From JAZNUH01 sp045592225 (GTDB taxonomy: Bacteria > Bacillota > Clostridia > UMGS1883 > UMGS1540), in the NCBI GenBank assembly GCA_045592225.1, contig JAZNUH010000137.1, positions 1 to 28,698 of the forward strand: a stretch of 28,698 bases of DNA, given 5' to 3'. This document shows positions 1 through 6,878 of this stretch, piece by piece. Position 1 is the first letter of the stretch, and each line of letters starts with the position of its first letter. The notes below the pieces were generated by a model. The model searched no databases and was not told the DNA's origin. It saw only the letters and a list, made by a program, of their open reading frames with translations. Made by a program: the position numbers and the translations under genes.

Positions 1-359
<359 letters not shown>

Positions 360-425
360 AGAAAGGTAAGAGTCCAAAACAAAGTAGCGTTATTTGGTTT
401 TGAAGGTACAAACCTTCTAATTAAA

Positions 426-541
426 TCCGGTGATAATGACACGGAGGTCACACCTGTTCCCATCCCGAACACAGAAGTTAAGCTCCGTAGTGCCGATGAT
501 ACTTGGTGGGAGACCGCCTGGGAAAGTAGGTCGTTGCCGGA
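426..541 (+). rRNA. 5S ribosomal RNA
   Basis: Complete 5S rRNA of about 116 nt. The ends TCCGG (426-430) and CCGGA (537-541) pair as the terminal helix. The interior holds the conserved CCCATCCCGAACACAGAAGTT block and the GGTGGGAGACCGCCTGGGA segment. It lies about 65 nt after the 23S end, so the operon order ends 23S-5S. No tRNA gene follows. Confidence 0.97.
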
Positions 542-550
542 ACATAAAAA

Positions 551-587
551 AGGAATTGCTTATTTTAGATAGGCAGTTCTTTTTTTG
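551..587 (+). terminator. rRNA operon intrinsic terminator
   Basis: Stem 553-563 pairs with 569-579 (11 bp including two G-U pairs) around a 5-nt loop, followed by a T run at 580-586. It starts 10 nt after the 5S gene and should end the rRNA transcript. Confidence 0.8.
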
Positions 588-596
588 TTTTACAAA

Positions 597-628
597 TAAA
601 AAAAGCACCGCCGTAGCAGTGCTTTTTA
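597..628 (-). terminator. Terminator of the 642-2056 minus-strand operon
   Basis: AAAAAGCAC (600-608) pairs perfectly with GTGCTTTTT (619-627) around a 10-nt loop. Read on the minus strand it lies 14 nt after the stop codon of the 57-residue protein gene and is followed by a U run. It could also act as a back-up terminator for the rRNA operon. Confidence 0.8.
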
Positions 629-641
629 CTACATCTTTGAG

Positions 642-815
642 TTAATTGTCATCATCATTCCAACCTGATACTATATGAAGCTCACCTGAATCCATATCCA
701 TCGCCATATTATCTGATATACGCATCATGAGATTTCCGTCGGAATCGATACCCAAGTTTCCTGATGATGAGAAAATAAAATCTCCGTCTTCAAAATCAAA
801 TATTGATCTGGCCAT
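642..815 (-). CDS. Small acidic beta-rich protein, 57 aa, unknown function
   Basis: I do not recognise this family. The 57-residue product begins MARSIFDFEDGDFIF and ends HIVSGWNDDDN. It is very acidic (about 13 Asp/Glu against two Arg) with no Lys, His or Cys. Alternating hydrophobic/Gly-Asp steps (GNLGIDSDGNLMMRISDN, then MDMDSGELHIVSGW) suggest short beta hairpins rather than helices. There is no signal peptide or membrane segment. Reality is supported by position: its SD AAGGAGG directly follows the stop codon of the upstream regulator gene, with 14 nt between the genes, and a clean terminator follows. The two genes must be cotranscribed. It may be a partner or ligand of the regulator; that is inference. 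Confidence 0.72.
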   Translation of the reverse strand: MARSIFDFEDGDFIFSSSGNLGIDSDGNLMMRISDNMAMDMDSGELHIVSGWNDDDN

Positions 816-829
816 TACATACCCCTCCT

Positions 830-2056
830 TTATAAGTTCGAATTGTAGTGCTGAATACGGTCATACAGATAGTTCACTGTACCAATTTGCTCACGGACAC
901 CAGGAATATCTGAAGAAATTTCAATTTTAATTAAGTTTGTTATTATTCCGTCTGTCGCCTGTGGAGTGAAATAACTAATGAGAGTTCCGCCGTCATAATA
1001 TCGAATATGTTTTGCACATGAGTTAAAATATGCTTCCTTTACAGTTTCCGAATCGGGATTATCTGCTTCAAGATTCATATAATATGACACAGAAGAATCG
1101 AGGAGATATTTAAGCTTTTTAGAAGCATACTCATTATGTGCTACGGCGGCACTCAATGCATTCGTGGTAAATTTACTGCCTGTTTTAATTAACCGTTCAA
1201 TAAGCTTATCAAGGAACGGAAATATAAACAGTTGTGATTTTTCTGTATGATCCGTAATTTCAAATTCTTTTAAGAAATATTCCAATACTTTATCGTTTGC
1301 ACGGCTTAGTGCGTCAAGCACTTCGTCATTGATGTAATTTGTGCTTTCATTCTGTACGACGGAATAATTGCACACCTGATACAGTATTGGCATTTCTTTT
1401 GCACGAAGTTGGGTTAGCATTTCTGTATCGTTATGTTCGATAGCAAGCAAAATCATTTTTGTTCGTAAATCAGAACACATTTTCATACGATAATCAAGCA
1501 CATTTATATTATTTATCATTGCGGGGTCGCATTTGATACTGGTACCTGCGCCAAAAGTAGTGTAAAAATGCGTGTCTTCATCGGTATCTGTGAACCATAT
1601 GTATTTATTGTCTGTAAGATATTTAAGCAGATTATAGTTTTTGAATTCCAGTGCATAATCAATAACTGTTTTTCCGTATTCGTCGGCATTCAGTATTAAC
1701 TTATCTTCTCTGTTAACATATTCTTCCCAATCGTGCTTATCATCAGACAGCGCAAGACTGTAGTTTGTAACGTGGTTGGAATGGGGAGCAAAGTGCTGAC
1801 CGGCACTAAGTATTTCTTCGCAGGATTTGTCTAAAAGCTTTGAAAAAATTGGCAGATATTCCAAGGGAATACCCTGATTTCCGTTCAGTATCTGAGAAAG
1901 TTGGTTTGCCATTCTGCGTATTTCGGCTTCGTCTGTAGAACGTTGGAGCAATTCCAGACATTTCTTGCCAAACTGACGTTCAGACGGAAATCTACTCTGA
2001 CCGATGGTGTTTCGTACAAAGATACCGATTTCTGTGTTATTTGCAACTTTAAACAT
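830..2056 (-). CDS. HTH-like N-terminal domain with ankyrin-like repeats, putative regulator
   Basis: Product of 408 aa. Residues ~1-85 resemble a lambda-repressor/XRE-type helical DNA-binding domain (RMANQLSQILNGNQGIPLEYLPIFSKLLDKSCEEILSAG has the spacing of an HTH followed by the 'IF..LL..S.EEIL' helix). The rest is helical with ankyrin-like units such as DEYGKTVIDYALEFKNYNLLKYLTDN (~125-150). The start is ATG at 2056, 8 nt after GAGG; a GTG at 2065 in the same frame abuts that SD and cannot be the start. The gene has a consensus promoter overlapped by a perfect palindrome, which fits autorepression, and is followed in the operon by a 57-aa acidic protein gene. The soluble protein has no catalytic motif that I can see. 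Domain calls are by eye and moderate in certainty; that the gene is real is near certain. Confidence 0.75.
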   Translation of the reverse strand: MFKVANNTEIGIFVRNTIGQSRFPSERQFGKKCLELLQRSTDEAEIRRMANQLSQILNGNQGIPLEYLPIFSKLLDKSCEEILSAGQHFAPHSNHVTNYSLALSDDKHDWEEYVNREDKLILNADEYGKTVIDYALEFKNYNLLKYLTDNKYIWFTDTDEDTHFYTTFGAGTSIKCDPAMINNINVLDYRMKMCSDLRTKMILLAIEHNDTEMLTQLRAKEMPILYQVCNYSVVQNESTNYINDEVLDALSRANDKVLEYFLKEFEITDHTEKSQLFIFPFLDKLIERLIKTGSKFTTNALSAAVAHNEYASKKLKYLLDSSVSYYMNLEADNPDSETVKEAYFNSCAKHIRYYDGGTLISYFTPQATDGIITNLIKIEISSDIPGVREQIGTVNYLYDRIQHYNSNL

Positions 2057-2115
2057 TTTAATCACCTCTTGCGTTTATTATAAAAAAAAATACATGCAAA
2101 TGATACCTCTAATTT

Positions 2116-2135
2116 ATGTGCATAAAAATGCACAT
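2116..2135. promoter_or_regulatory. Perfect 8-bp inverted repeat in the regulator leader
   Basis: ATGTGCAT, AAAA, ATGCACAT. It lies between the predicted transcription start and the ATG at 2056, about 16 bp downstream of the larger palindrome. Read on minus it has no following T run, so it is more likely a second protein site or a leader hairpin than a terminator. Confidence 0.45.
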
Positions 2136-2151
2136 TTTTTTAAAACTTCAA

Positions 2152-2178
2152 ATAATGTATGGTTTTTCCATACATTAT
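2152..2178. promoter_or_regulatory. Palindromic operator overlapping the -10 element
   Basis: ATAATGTATGG and CCATACATTAT (2152-2162 and 2168-2178) form a perfect 11-bp inverted repeat with a 5-nt centre. One arm overlaps the -10 hexamer (2174-2179) of the minus-strand promoter and the other covers the start-site region. That is the classic position for a repressor. The encoded HTH-like protein at 830-2056 is the obvious candidate binder; this is inference. Confidence 0.6.
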
Positions 2179-2202
2179 ATCTTTTTGCAACTTATATGTC
2201 AA
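2174..2202 (-). promoter_or_regulatory. Consensus sigma-A promoter of the regulator operon
   Basis: On the minus strand TTGACA (2202-2197), a 17-bp spacer and TATAAT (2179-2174) match the sigma-70/sigma-A consensus at all 12 positions. It drives 830-2056 and 642-815. So strong a promoter needs restraint, which the overlapping palindrome would supply. Confidence 0.85.
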
Positions 2203-2214
2203 CAAAACAACAAA

Positions 2215-2240
2215 AAAGTGGCATAATTTTATGCCACTTT
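2215..2240 (-). terminator. Terminator of the MBL-fold hydrolase gene
   Basis: AAAGTGGCAT (2215-2224) and ATGCCACTTT (2231-2240) form a perfect 10-bp stem with a 6-nt loop. Minus-strand transcripts leaving the gene at 2264 meet it about 24 nt after the stop, followed by a T-rich tail. Confidence 0.8.
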
Positions 2241-2263
2241 GAAAACAGAGTATATATGAATTA

Positions 2264-3139
2264 TTATTCCTTCTCTCCTGCAAGAATCTGCCTGAAAAGC
2301 TTAAAGGTAATGCTTGAGTTTAACTCTCTTGCATCCTTGGGATAAAAGCTTTCGGCATTTTTGGAGAAAAACTTTGAAGAATAGTAGTTCATAAGCTCAT
2401 CGTCAGATTTTCCTTCTTGTATAAATTTAAGCAAATCGTCGGCGGTTTCTTTTGCAACTCTTTCACTTGACAGAATATAATTCTGCGCCTCTTCGCCTGT
2501 CATAATGCCGTAGTGGGGAACAAGGATGCTGTCGATGTCCAGCTCGCGGACTCTTTTAATAGAATCCATTGTCATTTTATATCCTACGAGATATGATGGG
2601 AAGAAAACACCGTCACCGGCATAAATACCCAGAGTTTCCGAACCGAGAAGAAGCTTATTCTCGGTGAGATAAAATCCTACAGAGCATTTTGTATGACCGG
2701 GGAGATTAAGAGCTTGAAAATGCATATCTCCTGCATCTATAGTGTCACCGTCTGCGACAGTAATGTCTACCCGCAGATTATCAATAAGATCGGTATATTC
2801 ATTTACCCCGCATTTTGCTGCAAATTTTTTGTCGAGGTCACGCATAACCGCTCTGGCGGTAGGCTTTGCAAATATTTTTGCCGCATATTCACCGGCAACA
2901 ACCTTTGCTTCGGGCCAGTATTCAAGCACATAAGCGGAGGCAAGAGCGTGATCGTAGTGAGAATGGGAGAGAAATATGTAATCAAGCTTTCTGTCGCCAA
3001 GCTCTTTTTTTATGTTGTCGGCAATTATAAAGCCGTTAAAGGCAAAGCCTGAATCGTAGAGAATTGCAGTTTTACCGTCATCTATTAAAAATGCATTTTC
3101 GCCGTTGTGGGCACGTACATCTGTAATTTTTATGTTCAT
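2264..3139 (-). CDS. Metallo-beta-lactamase-fold hydrolase
   Basis: Product of 291 aa, probably a soluble cytoplasmic enzyme of the MBL superfamily with a dinuclear metal site. The signature HSHYDH is at residues 59-64, preceded by the usual beta strands (ILYDSG near 27-31). Later ligand candidates are H in LPGHTKCSVGFY, the acidic residue in LLGSETLG (Glu where Asp is commoner) and H in VPHYG. The start is ATG 3139, 8 nt after AAGGAG; an upstream in-frame GTG (3148) touches the SD and is rejected. The substrate cannot be read from sequence: MBL proteins of this simple form include glyoxalase II-like thiolesterases and lactonases. It is monocistronic, with its own promoter and terminator, downstream of eno. 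Confidence 0.88.
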   Translation of the reverse strand: MNIKITDVRAHNGENAFLIDDGKTAILYDSGFAFNGFIIADNIKKELGDRKLDYIFLSHSHYDHALASAYVLEYWPEAKVVAGEYAAKIFAKPTARAVMRDLDKKFAAKCGVNEYTDLIDNLRVDITVADGDTIDAGDMHFQALNLPGHTKCSVGFYLTENKLLLGSETLGIYAGDGVFFPSYLVGYKMTMDSIKRVRELDIDSILVPHYGIMTGEEAQNYILSSERVAKETADDLLKFIQEGKSDDELMNYYSSKFFSKNAESFYPKDARELNSSITFKLFRQILAGEKE

Positions 3140-3164
3140 ATATATCACTCCTTTTTATGGTAAC

Positions 3165-3193
3165 AGTATACCACATAAAAAGAGCTGTGGCAA
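3165..3193 (-). promoter_or_regulatory. Promoter of the MBL-fold gene, inside the eno terminator
   Basis: Minus-strand TTGCCA (3193-3188), a 17-bp spacer and TATACT (3170-3165). The -35 hexamer lies within the loop-proximal part of the eno terminator hairpin (3183-3204), so transcription stop and start signals overlap. Confidence 0.6.
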
Positions 3194-3204
3194 ATACCAC
3201 AGCT
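3183..3204 (-). terminator. Enolase terminator
   Basis: AGCTGTGG (3183-3190) and CCACAGCT (3197-3204) form a perfect 8-bp stem with a 6-nt loop. On minus it is followed by CTCTTTTTA. It starts 5 nt after the eno stop codon. Confidence 0.75.
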
Positions 3205-3209
3205 AAAAA

Positions 3210-4442
3210 TCACATATTTTTTTCGATTTTTAAAAGTCGGTTATACTTGGCTGTGCGCTCTCCTCTGCAGGGGGCGCCTGTTTTAATCTGACCTGCACAA
3301 AGGCCAACAGTCAGGTCTGCTATGAAGGTGTCCTCAGTTTCGCCTGAACGATGTGAAATTATGGTGCCAAAGCCTGCAGATTTTGCCAGAGCAACCGTAT
3401 CGGCTGTTTCGGTAAGTGTTCCTACCTGATTGGGTTTTATCAGAATAGCATTACAGGATTTTCGTTCAATACCTGCTTTAAGTCTGGTGCTGTTTGTAAC
3501 AAAAAGGTCATCACCAACAACCTGAACCCTGCCTGAAAGCTTTTTGTATAAGCTGGACCAGGTGTCCCAATCATCCTCTGCGGCAGGGTCTTCGAGAGAT
3601 ATTATGGGATATTTGGCACAAAGGGTATCCCAGTAATTTATAAGCTCCTCGCGGCAGTAACGCGCGCCCGACTTTGGTTTTACATAAATGCCGTATTTGT
3701 ACCATTCGGATGCGGCGGCGTCAATTGCAAGCTTTACATCTGACCCGGGAGTGTAACCACTTTTTTCTATTGCCTCACATATAAGCATAAGCGCCTCTTC
3801 TTCGTTGGCAAGATCGGGTGCGACACCGCCTTCGTCTCCTACGGCGGCAGAATGCCCTTTTGAGACAAGTATTTTGCGTAGATTGGAATTTATATGAACG
3901 CACATCATAAGTCCCTCTGAGAAGGATTTTGCCCCTGTCGGGACTATCATAAACTCCTGTATGTCAATGTTATTGGCTGCATGAGCGCCACCGTTTAAAA
4001 TGTTCATCATAGGAAGAGGCATGGCGGATGCAAAGGTACCGCCTATATAACGGTACAGGGGCATATCAAGATAATTGGATGCAGCCTTTGCGCAGGCGAG
4101 AGAAACAGATAAAATTGCATTGGCGCCAAGCATTGATTTGTCAGGTGTGCCATCCAGGGAAAGCATGGTGGAGTCAATGTGGCGTTGCATGGAAGCATCT
4201 GCTCCCATAAGAGCATTTTTTATAGTGGTATTAACATTATTTACCGCGTTGAGCACACCTTTACCACCATATCGGGAGGGATTGCCGTCGCGAAGTTCGA
4301 GAGCCTCGTGCGAGCCTGCCGATGCCCCGGAGGGAACAGAAGCAGTTCCGGTTACCTTATTACATAGTGTGACAGTGGTTTCAATGGTGGGATTACCGCG
4401 CGAGTCCAGAATTTCTGTGGCAACTATATTGGTTATGTTCAT
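3210..4442 (-). CDS. eno: Enolase (phosphopyruvate hydratase)
   Basis: Interconverts 2-phosphoglycerate and phosphoenolpyruvate in cytoplasmic glycolysis. At 410 aa it is shorter than the usual ~430. Family signatures are present in order: ILDSRGNPT (~11-19), SGASAGSHEALELRDG (~38-53), MMNILNGGAHAANNIDIQEF, VGDEGGVAPDL, the metal-binding region SLEDPAAEDDW, QVVGDDLFVTN, the catalytic-lysine segment ILIKPNQVGT and SHRSGETED. 'SLEDPAAEDDW' replaces the 'SIEDGLAEDDW' that I recall as commoner in bacteria, so this is a divergent or second enolase type. ATG 4442 is preferred: it is 7 nt after AGGAAGG, whereas ATG 4448 leaves only 1 nt. The gene is monocistronic, without the usual glycolytic neighbours. 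Confidence 0.95.
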   Translation of the reverse strand: MNITNIVATEILDSRGNPTIETTVTLCNKVTGTASVPSGASAGSHEALELRDGNPSRYGGKGVLNAVNNVNTTIKNALMGADASMQRHIDSTMLSLDGTPDKSMLGANAILSVSLACAKAASNYLDMPLYRYIGGTFASAMPLPMMNILNGGAHAANNIDIQEFMIVPTGAKSFSEGLMMCVHINSNLRKILVSKGHSAAVGDEGGVAPDLANEEEALMLICEAIEKSGYTPGSDVKLAIDAAASEWYKYGIYVKPKSGARYCREELINYWDTLCAKYPIISLEDPAAEDDWDTWSSLYKKLSGRVQVVGDDLFVTNSTRLKAGIERKSCNAILIKPNQVGTLTETADTVALAKSAGFGTIISHRSGETEDTFIADLTVGLCAGQIKTGAPCRGERTAKYNRLLKIEKNM

Positions 4443-4498
4443 AGTCATACCTTCCTTCTTTTTGGTTATTTTATCCGCAAAAATACAATTTATTCACA

Positions 4499-4527
4499 TT
4501 GACATAAAGGAAGATTTAAAGTATAAT
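4499..4527 (+). promoter_or_regulatory. Consensus promoter of the SDR gene
   Basis: TTGACA (4499-4504), 17 bp, TATAAT (4522-4527), a full sigma-A consensus 32 bp before the ATG at 4560. The region is shared with divergent eno, whose own promoter I could not place with confidence. Confidence 0.85.
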
Positions 4528-4559
4528 TTACTTATAAATTCAGAAAGGCAAGGCTCTTT

Positions 4560-5276
4560 ATGAAAAAAACAGTAATTATAACAGGCGGAGCAAAGGGAAT
4601 AGGTGCGGCGCTTTGCCGTGGTTTCGCATCGGCAGGCTGGAACGTTGTTATAGGCTACCTTACGTCGGAAGAAAAGGCACATCGGCTTGCAGAGGAAACA
4701 GGCGCTTTGTGTATGGCAGTTGATGTACGTCACGCTGACCAATGTGCAAAGCTTATACAGTTTGCGGTTGACAGCTTTGGTGGTATAGATTTGCTTATCA
4801 ATAATGCCGGTATAGCAGGGCAAAAGCTTTTTACTGATATTACCGAAGAAGAATGGGACAATATGTTTGCGGTCAATGTAAAGGGGGCATATAATTGTAC
4901 CCGTGCAGTAATGCCGCACTTTATTCATAAAAAACAGGGTGATATAATAAACATATCTTCAATATGGGGTATGGTGGGAGCATCCTGTGAGGTACATTAT
5001 TCGGCGTCAAAGGCGGCGCTTATCGGTTTTACAAAAGCGCTTGCAAAAGAGGTGGCACCCTCGGGCATAAGAGTAAATTGTATTGCACCCGGAATTATAC
5101 AGACCGATATGATGGCGGCTTTCACCCGGGAGGAAATTGAAGAACTCAAAGAAGAAACACCGCTTATGAAACTGGGCAGAGGTGAGGATATTGCCCGCGC
5201 GGCACTGTATCTGGCGGAGGATGAGTTTGTGACAGGACAGGTTTTAAGTCCTAACGGAGGATTTGTGATTATATAA
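4560..5276 (+). CDS. Short-chain dehydrogenase/reductase, FabG-like
   Basis: Product of 238 aa, a classical NAD(P)-dependent SDR. The Rossmann motif TGGAKGIG is at 8-15, NNAGIAG near 81-87, the catalytic Ser in INISSIWG, and Tyr/Lys in YSASKAAL (~146-153); then PGIIQTDM and the C-terminal VTGQVLSPNGGF. It belongs to the FabG/3-oxoacyl-ACP reductase-like group, but there are no fatty-acid genes nearby and the real substrate is unknown. The start at 4560 has a weak SD (AAAGGCAAGG). The gene is monocistronic behind a consensus promoter and divergent from eno. Confidence 0.9.
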   Translation: MKKTVIITGGAKGIGAALCRGFASAGWNVVIGYLTSEEKAHRLAEETGALCMAVDVRHADQCAKLIQFAVDSFGGIDLLINNAGIAGQKLFTDITEEEWDNMFAVNVKGAYNCTRAVMPHFIHKKQGDIINISSIWGMVGASCEVHYSASKAALIGFTKALAKEVAPSGIRVNCIAPGIIQTDMMAAFTREEIEELKEETPLMKLGRGEDIARAALYLAEDEFVTGQVLSPNGGFVII

Positions 5277-5319
5277 AGTAAGAAAATATATAAAAATAAA
5301 ATATTTTTGTAAAAAAGGC

Positions 5320-5348
5320 TTGACTTGGTGGAATTTGTGTGTTACAAT
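5320..5348 (+). promoter_or_regulatory. Promoter of the rpmG-secE-nusG-rplK-rplA operon
   Basis: TTGACT (5320-5325), 17 bp, TACAAT (5343-5348). The start should be near 5355. A small hairpin (ACTTC 5356-5360, GAAGT 5366-5370) followed by seven Ts (5372-5378) comes at once and might act as an early pause or attenuator; that part is weak. Confidence 0.75.
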
Positions 5349-5411
5349 CATATATACTTCCGAGTGAAGTCTTTTTTTATGTAGATTGTTTTTGAATGTG
5401 AGGTGTCCATA

Positions 5412-5561
5412 ATGAGAGTAAAAATTACATTGGCGTGTTCAGAATGTAAACAGCGCAACTATAACACAATGAAGAATAAAAAGAACACCCCTGACCGTTT
5501 AGAGATGAACAAGTACTGCAGATTCTGCAAGAAGCATACATCTCATAAAGAAACAAAATAA
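5412..5561 (+). CDS. rpmG: Ribosomal protein bL33
   Basis: A 49-aa large-subunit ribosomal protein of normal length for the family. It begins MRVKITLACSECKQRNY and ends FCKKHTSHKETK. Both Cys pairs are present (CSEC at residues 9-12 and CRFC at 36-39), so this is the zinc-binding C+ form. The SD-like GAGGTG lies 8 nt before the ATG. It is the first gene of the conserved rpmG-secE-nusG cluster; no tRNA-Trp gene lies between it and secE, unlike in some bacteria. Confidence 0.96.
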   Translation: MRVKITLACSECKQRNYNTMKNKKNTPDRLEMNKYCRFCKKHTSHKETK

Positions 5562-5603
5562 TCGGGTCAGGAAAAAACCATTCCTGTTCGAGGAGGTAAA
5601 ACT

Positions 5604-5801
5604 GTGAAGAAATTTTTTGGTCGTATAGGCAAATTTTTCAAGGATATCAAGGCAGAACTGAAAAAGGTTATCTGGCCTACACGCAAGCAGCTTGTTAACA
5701 ACACGCTGATTGTATTAGCATGCATTTTAATTATTGGTGCAGCTATTTGGATTCTTGATTTTCTGTTCGGCATGGGCGCTGATTTCATGCTCGGCCGCTA
5801 A
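5604..5801 (+). CDS. secE: Preprotein translocase subunit SecE
   Basis: A 65-aa single-span SecE, a small essential membrane subunit that clamps SecY in the Sec channel. The amphipathic region FFKDIKAELKKVIWPTRKQL (~11-30) is the conserved cytoplasmic segment, with the characteristic KKVxWPTR motif; the membrane helix follows at ~33-56. The start is GTG at 5604, 7 nt after AGGAGG. A 6-bp hairpin (CAGGAA 5568-5573, TTCCTG 5581-5586) lies just upstream of the SD. It sits between rpmG and nusG, the normal arrangement. Confidence 0.95.
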   Translation: MKKFFGRIGKFFKDIKAELKKVIWPTRKQLVNNTLIVLACILIIGAAIWILDFLFGMGADFMLGR

Positions 5802-5810
5802 TTAACCGGG

Positions 5811-5846
5811 AAGGAGGAAGAGACTTTTAAGTCTCGACGAAGTATG
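5811..5846 (+). promoter_or_regulatory. nusG ribosome binding site with hairpin between SD and start codon
   Basis: The only strong SD before nusG (AAGGAGG, 5811-5817) lies 26 nt from the ATG at 5844. A 6-bp hairpin GAGACT-TTTA-AGTCTC (5820-5835) lies exactly between them; if folded, the effective spacing becomes about 10 nt. That would make initiation depend on the hairpin. Confidence 0.6.
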
Positions 5847-6365
5847 GCAGGTACTGCTAAATGGTATGTGGCTCACACATATTCCGGTTATGAAAACAAG
5901 GTTAAAGCAAATATCGAAAAAACTATAGAAAACCGCGGAATGCAGGATCTTATTCTTGACATCCGTGTTCCTACCGAAGAGGTTGTTGAACAAAAGGGTG
6001 AGGAAAAGAAGGTTACTGTGCGTAAAATCTATCCCGGTTACGTGTTTGTAAAAATGATTATTACCGATGAGAGCTGGTACGTTGTAAGAAATACAAGAGG
6101 TGTTACCGGCTTTGTAGGTCCCGGCTCCAAGCCTGTTCCCTTAAGTGAAGCAGAGGTTGCGGCAATGGGCGTTGAAGCACGTACCGTTAAGGTGGATTTT
6201 GCTGTGGGTGACAATATCCGCATAACCGAAGGCTCTTTCGAAAGCTTTATCGGAGTTGTTGAAGAAATAAATCCGGAAAAGAACACACTTAAGGTATGCG
6301 TGTCCATGTTTGGACGTGAAATACCCATTGAACTTGAGTTCCATCAGGTTGAACCCTTGGATTAA
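5844..6365 (+). CDS. nusG: Transcription termination/antitermination factor NusG
   Basis: A 173-aa NusG that binds RNA polymerase and links it to Rho or the ribosome. The NGN domain covers ~1-110, with the start motif KWYVAHTYSGYENKVKANIE and the later YPGYVFVKMIITDESWYVVRNTRGVTGFVG. The C-terminal KOW domain is at ~122-173 (GDNIRITEGSFESFIGVVEEINPEKNTLKV). The length is normal for the family. It follows secE by 42 nt with an unusual hairpin-containing ribosome binding site. The first ribosomal gene, rplK, follows after 82 nt that contain an L1-type mRNA site. Confidence 0.97.
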   Translation: MAGTAKWYVAHTYSGYENKVKANIEKTIENRGMQDLILDIRVPTEEVVEQKGEEKKVTVRKIYPGYVFVKMIITDESWYVVRNTRGVTGFVGPGSKPVPLSEAEVAAMGVEARTVKVDFAVGDNIRITEGSFESFIGVVEEINPEKNTLKVCVSMFGREIPIELEFHQVEPLD

Positions 6366-6388
6366 TAAGCGATTGTCGCTTGTTATAT

Positions 6389-6423
6389 AGTGGGAGGACA
6401 CAAAGTGTCCGCCAGTTACCACA
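6389..6423 (+). promoter_or_regulatory. Ribosomal protein L1 binding-site mimic upstream of rplK
   Basis: GTGG (6390-6393) pairs with CCAC (6419-6422). Between them are GA, an upper stem GGACAC/GTGTCC (6396-6401 and 6405-6410), and an asymmetric loop ending in GTTA. The order GUGG-GA-stem-...UUA-CCAC reproduces the L1-binding helix of 23S rRNA (GGUGGGAGG...GAAAUACCACC). It lies 9 nt before the rplK SD GAGGAGGTG. L1 repression of its own mRNA by such mimicry is established; binding here is inferred. Confidence 0.8.
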
Positions 6424-6447
6424 TTTGTTACGAGGAGGTGTAATAAA

Positions 6448-6873
6448 ATGGCACAGAAAATTACGGGATACATTAAACTTCAGATTCCCGCAGGAAAGGC
6501 AACACCGGCTCCCCCTGTAGGTCCTGCTTTGGGTCAGCACGGCGTTAACATCGTTCAGTTCACAAAAGAATTTAACGAAAGAACAGCCAAAGATGCTGGT
6601 CTTATTATACCGGTTATTATTACCGTGTATGCAGACAGATCCTTCAGCTTTGTTACCAAGACTCCGCCTGCAGCAGTTCTTTTAAAGAAGGCTTGCAAAA
6701 TTGATAGCGGCTCCGGAGTACCTAACAAGACAAAAGTTGCTACAGTTACAAAGGCTCAGCTTAAAGAAATCGCTGAGACAAAGATGGCTGACCTTAACGC
6801 AGCAAGCGTTGAAGCTGCCATGAGCATGATTGCAGGTACTGCAAGAAGCATGGGTATCACAGTTGAAGATTAA
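6448..6873 (+). CDS. rplK: Ribosomal protein uL11
   Basis: A 141-aa uL11 of normal length, part of the GTPase-associated stalk base on 23S rRNA. The start MAQKITGYIKLQIPAGKATPAPPVGPALGQHGVNI holds the Pro-rich N-terminal motif. KTPPAAVLLKKACKIDSGSG and the C-terminal MSMIAGTARSMGI are the RNA-binding domain. The SD GAGGAGGTG lies 7 nt upstream. It is cotranscribed with rplA 56 nt downstream, and an L1 mimic hairpin precedes it. Confidence 0.98.
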   Translation: MAQKITGYIKLQIPAGKATPAPPVGPALGQHGVNIVQFTKEFNERTAKDAGLIIPVIITVYADRSFSFVTKTPPAAVLLKKACKIDSGSGVPNKTKVATVTKAQLKEIAETKMADLNAASVEAAMSMIAGTARSMGITVED

Positions 6874-6878
6874 AAATC

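Noticed and set aside
417..645. Open frames on both strands across the 5S gene and its terminator
   Set aside because: The sequence is explained by 5S rRNA and two hairpins.
727..930. Plus-strand 67-aa frame
   Set aside because: It is antisense to the 57-aa gene and the regulator 3' end, which have an SD and operon context; this frame has neither.
4494..4928. 144-aa minus-strand frame
   Set aside because: Antisense to the SDR gene and Cys-rich by chance; no family resemblance.
5562..5603. tRNA-Trp gene between rpmG and secE, as in some bacteria
   Set aside because: Only 42 nt with a small hairpin; no room for a tRNA.
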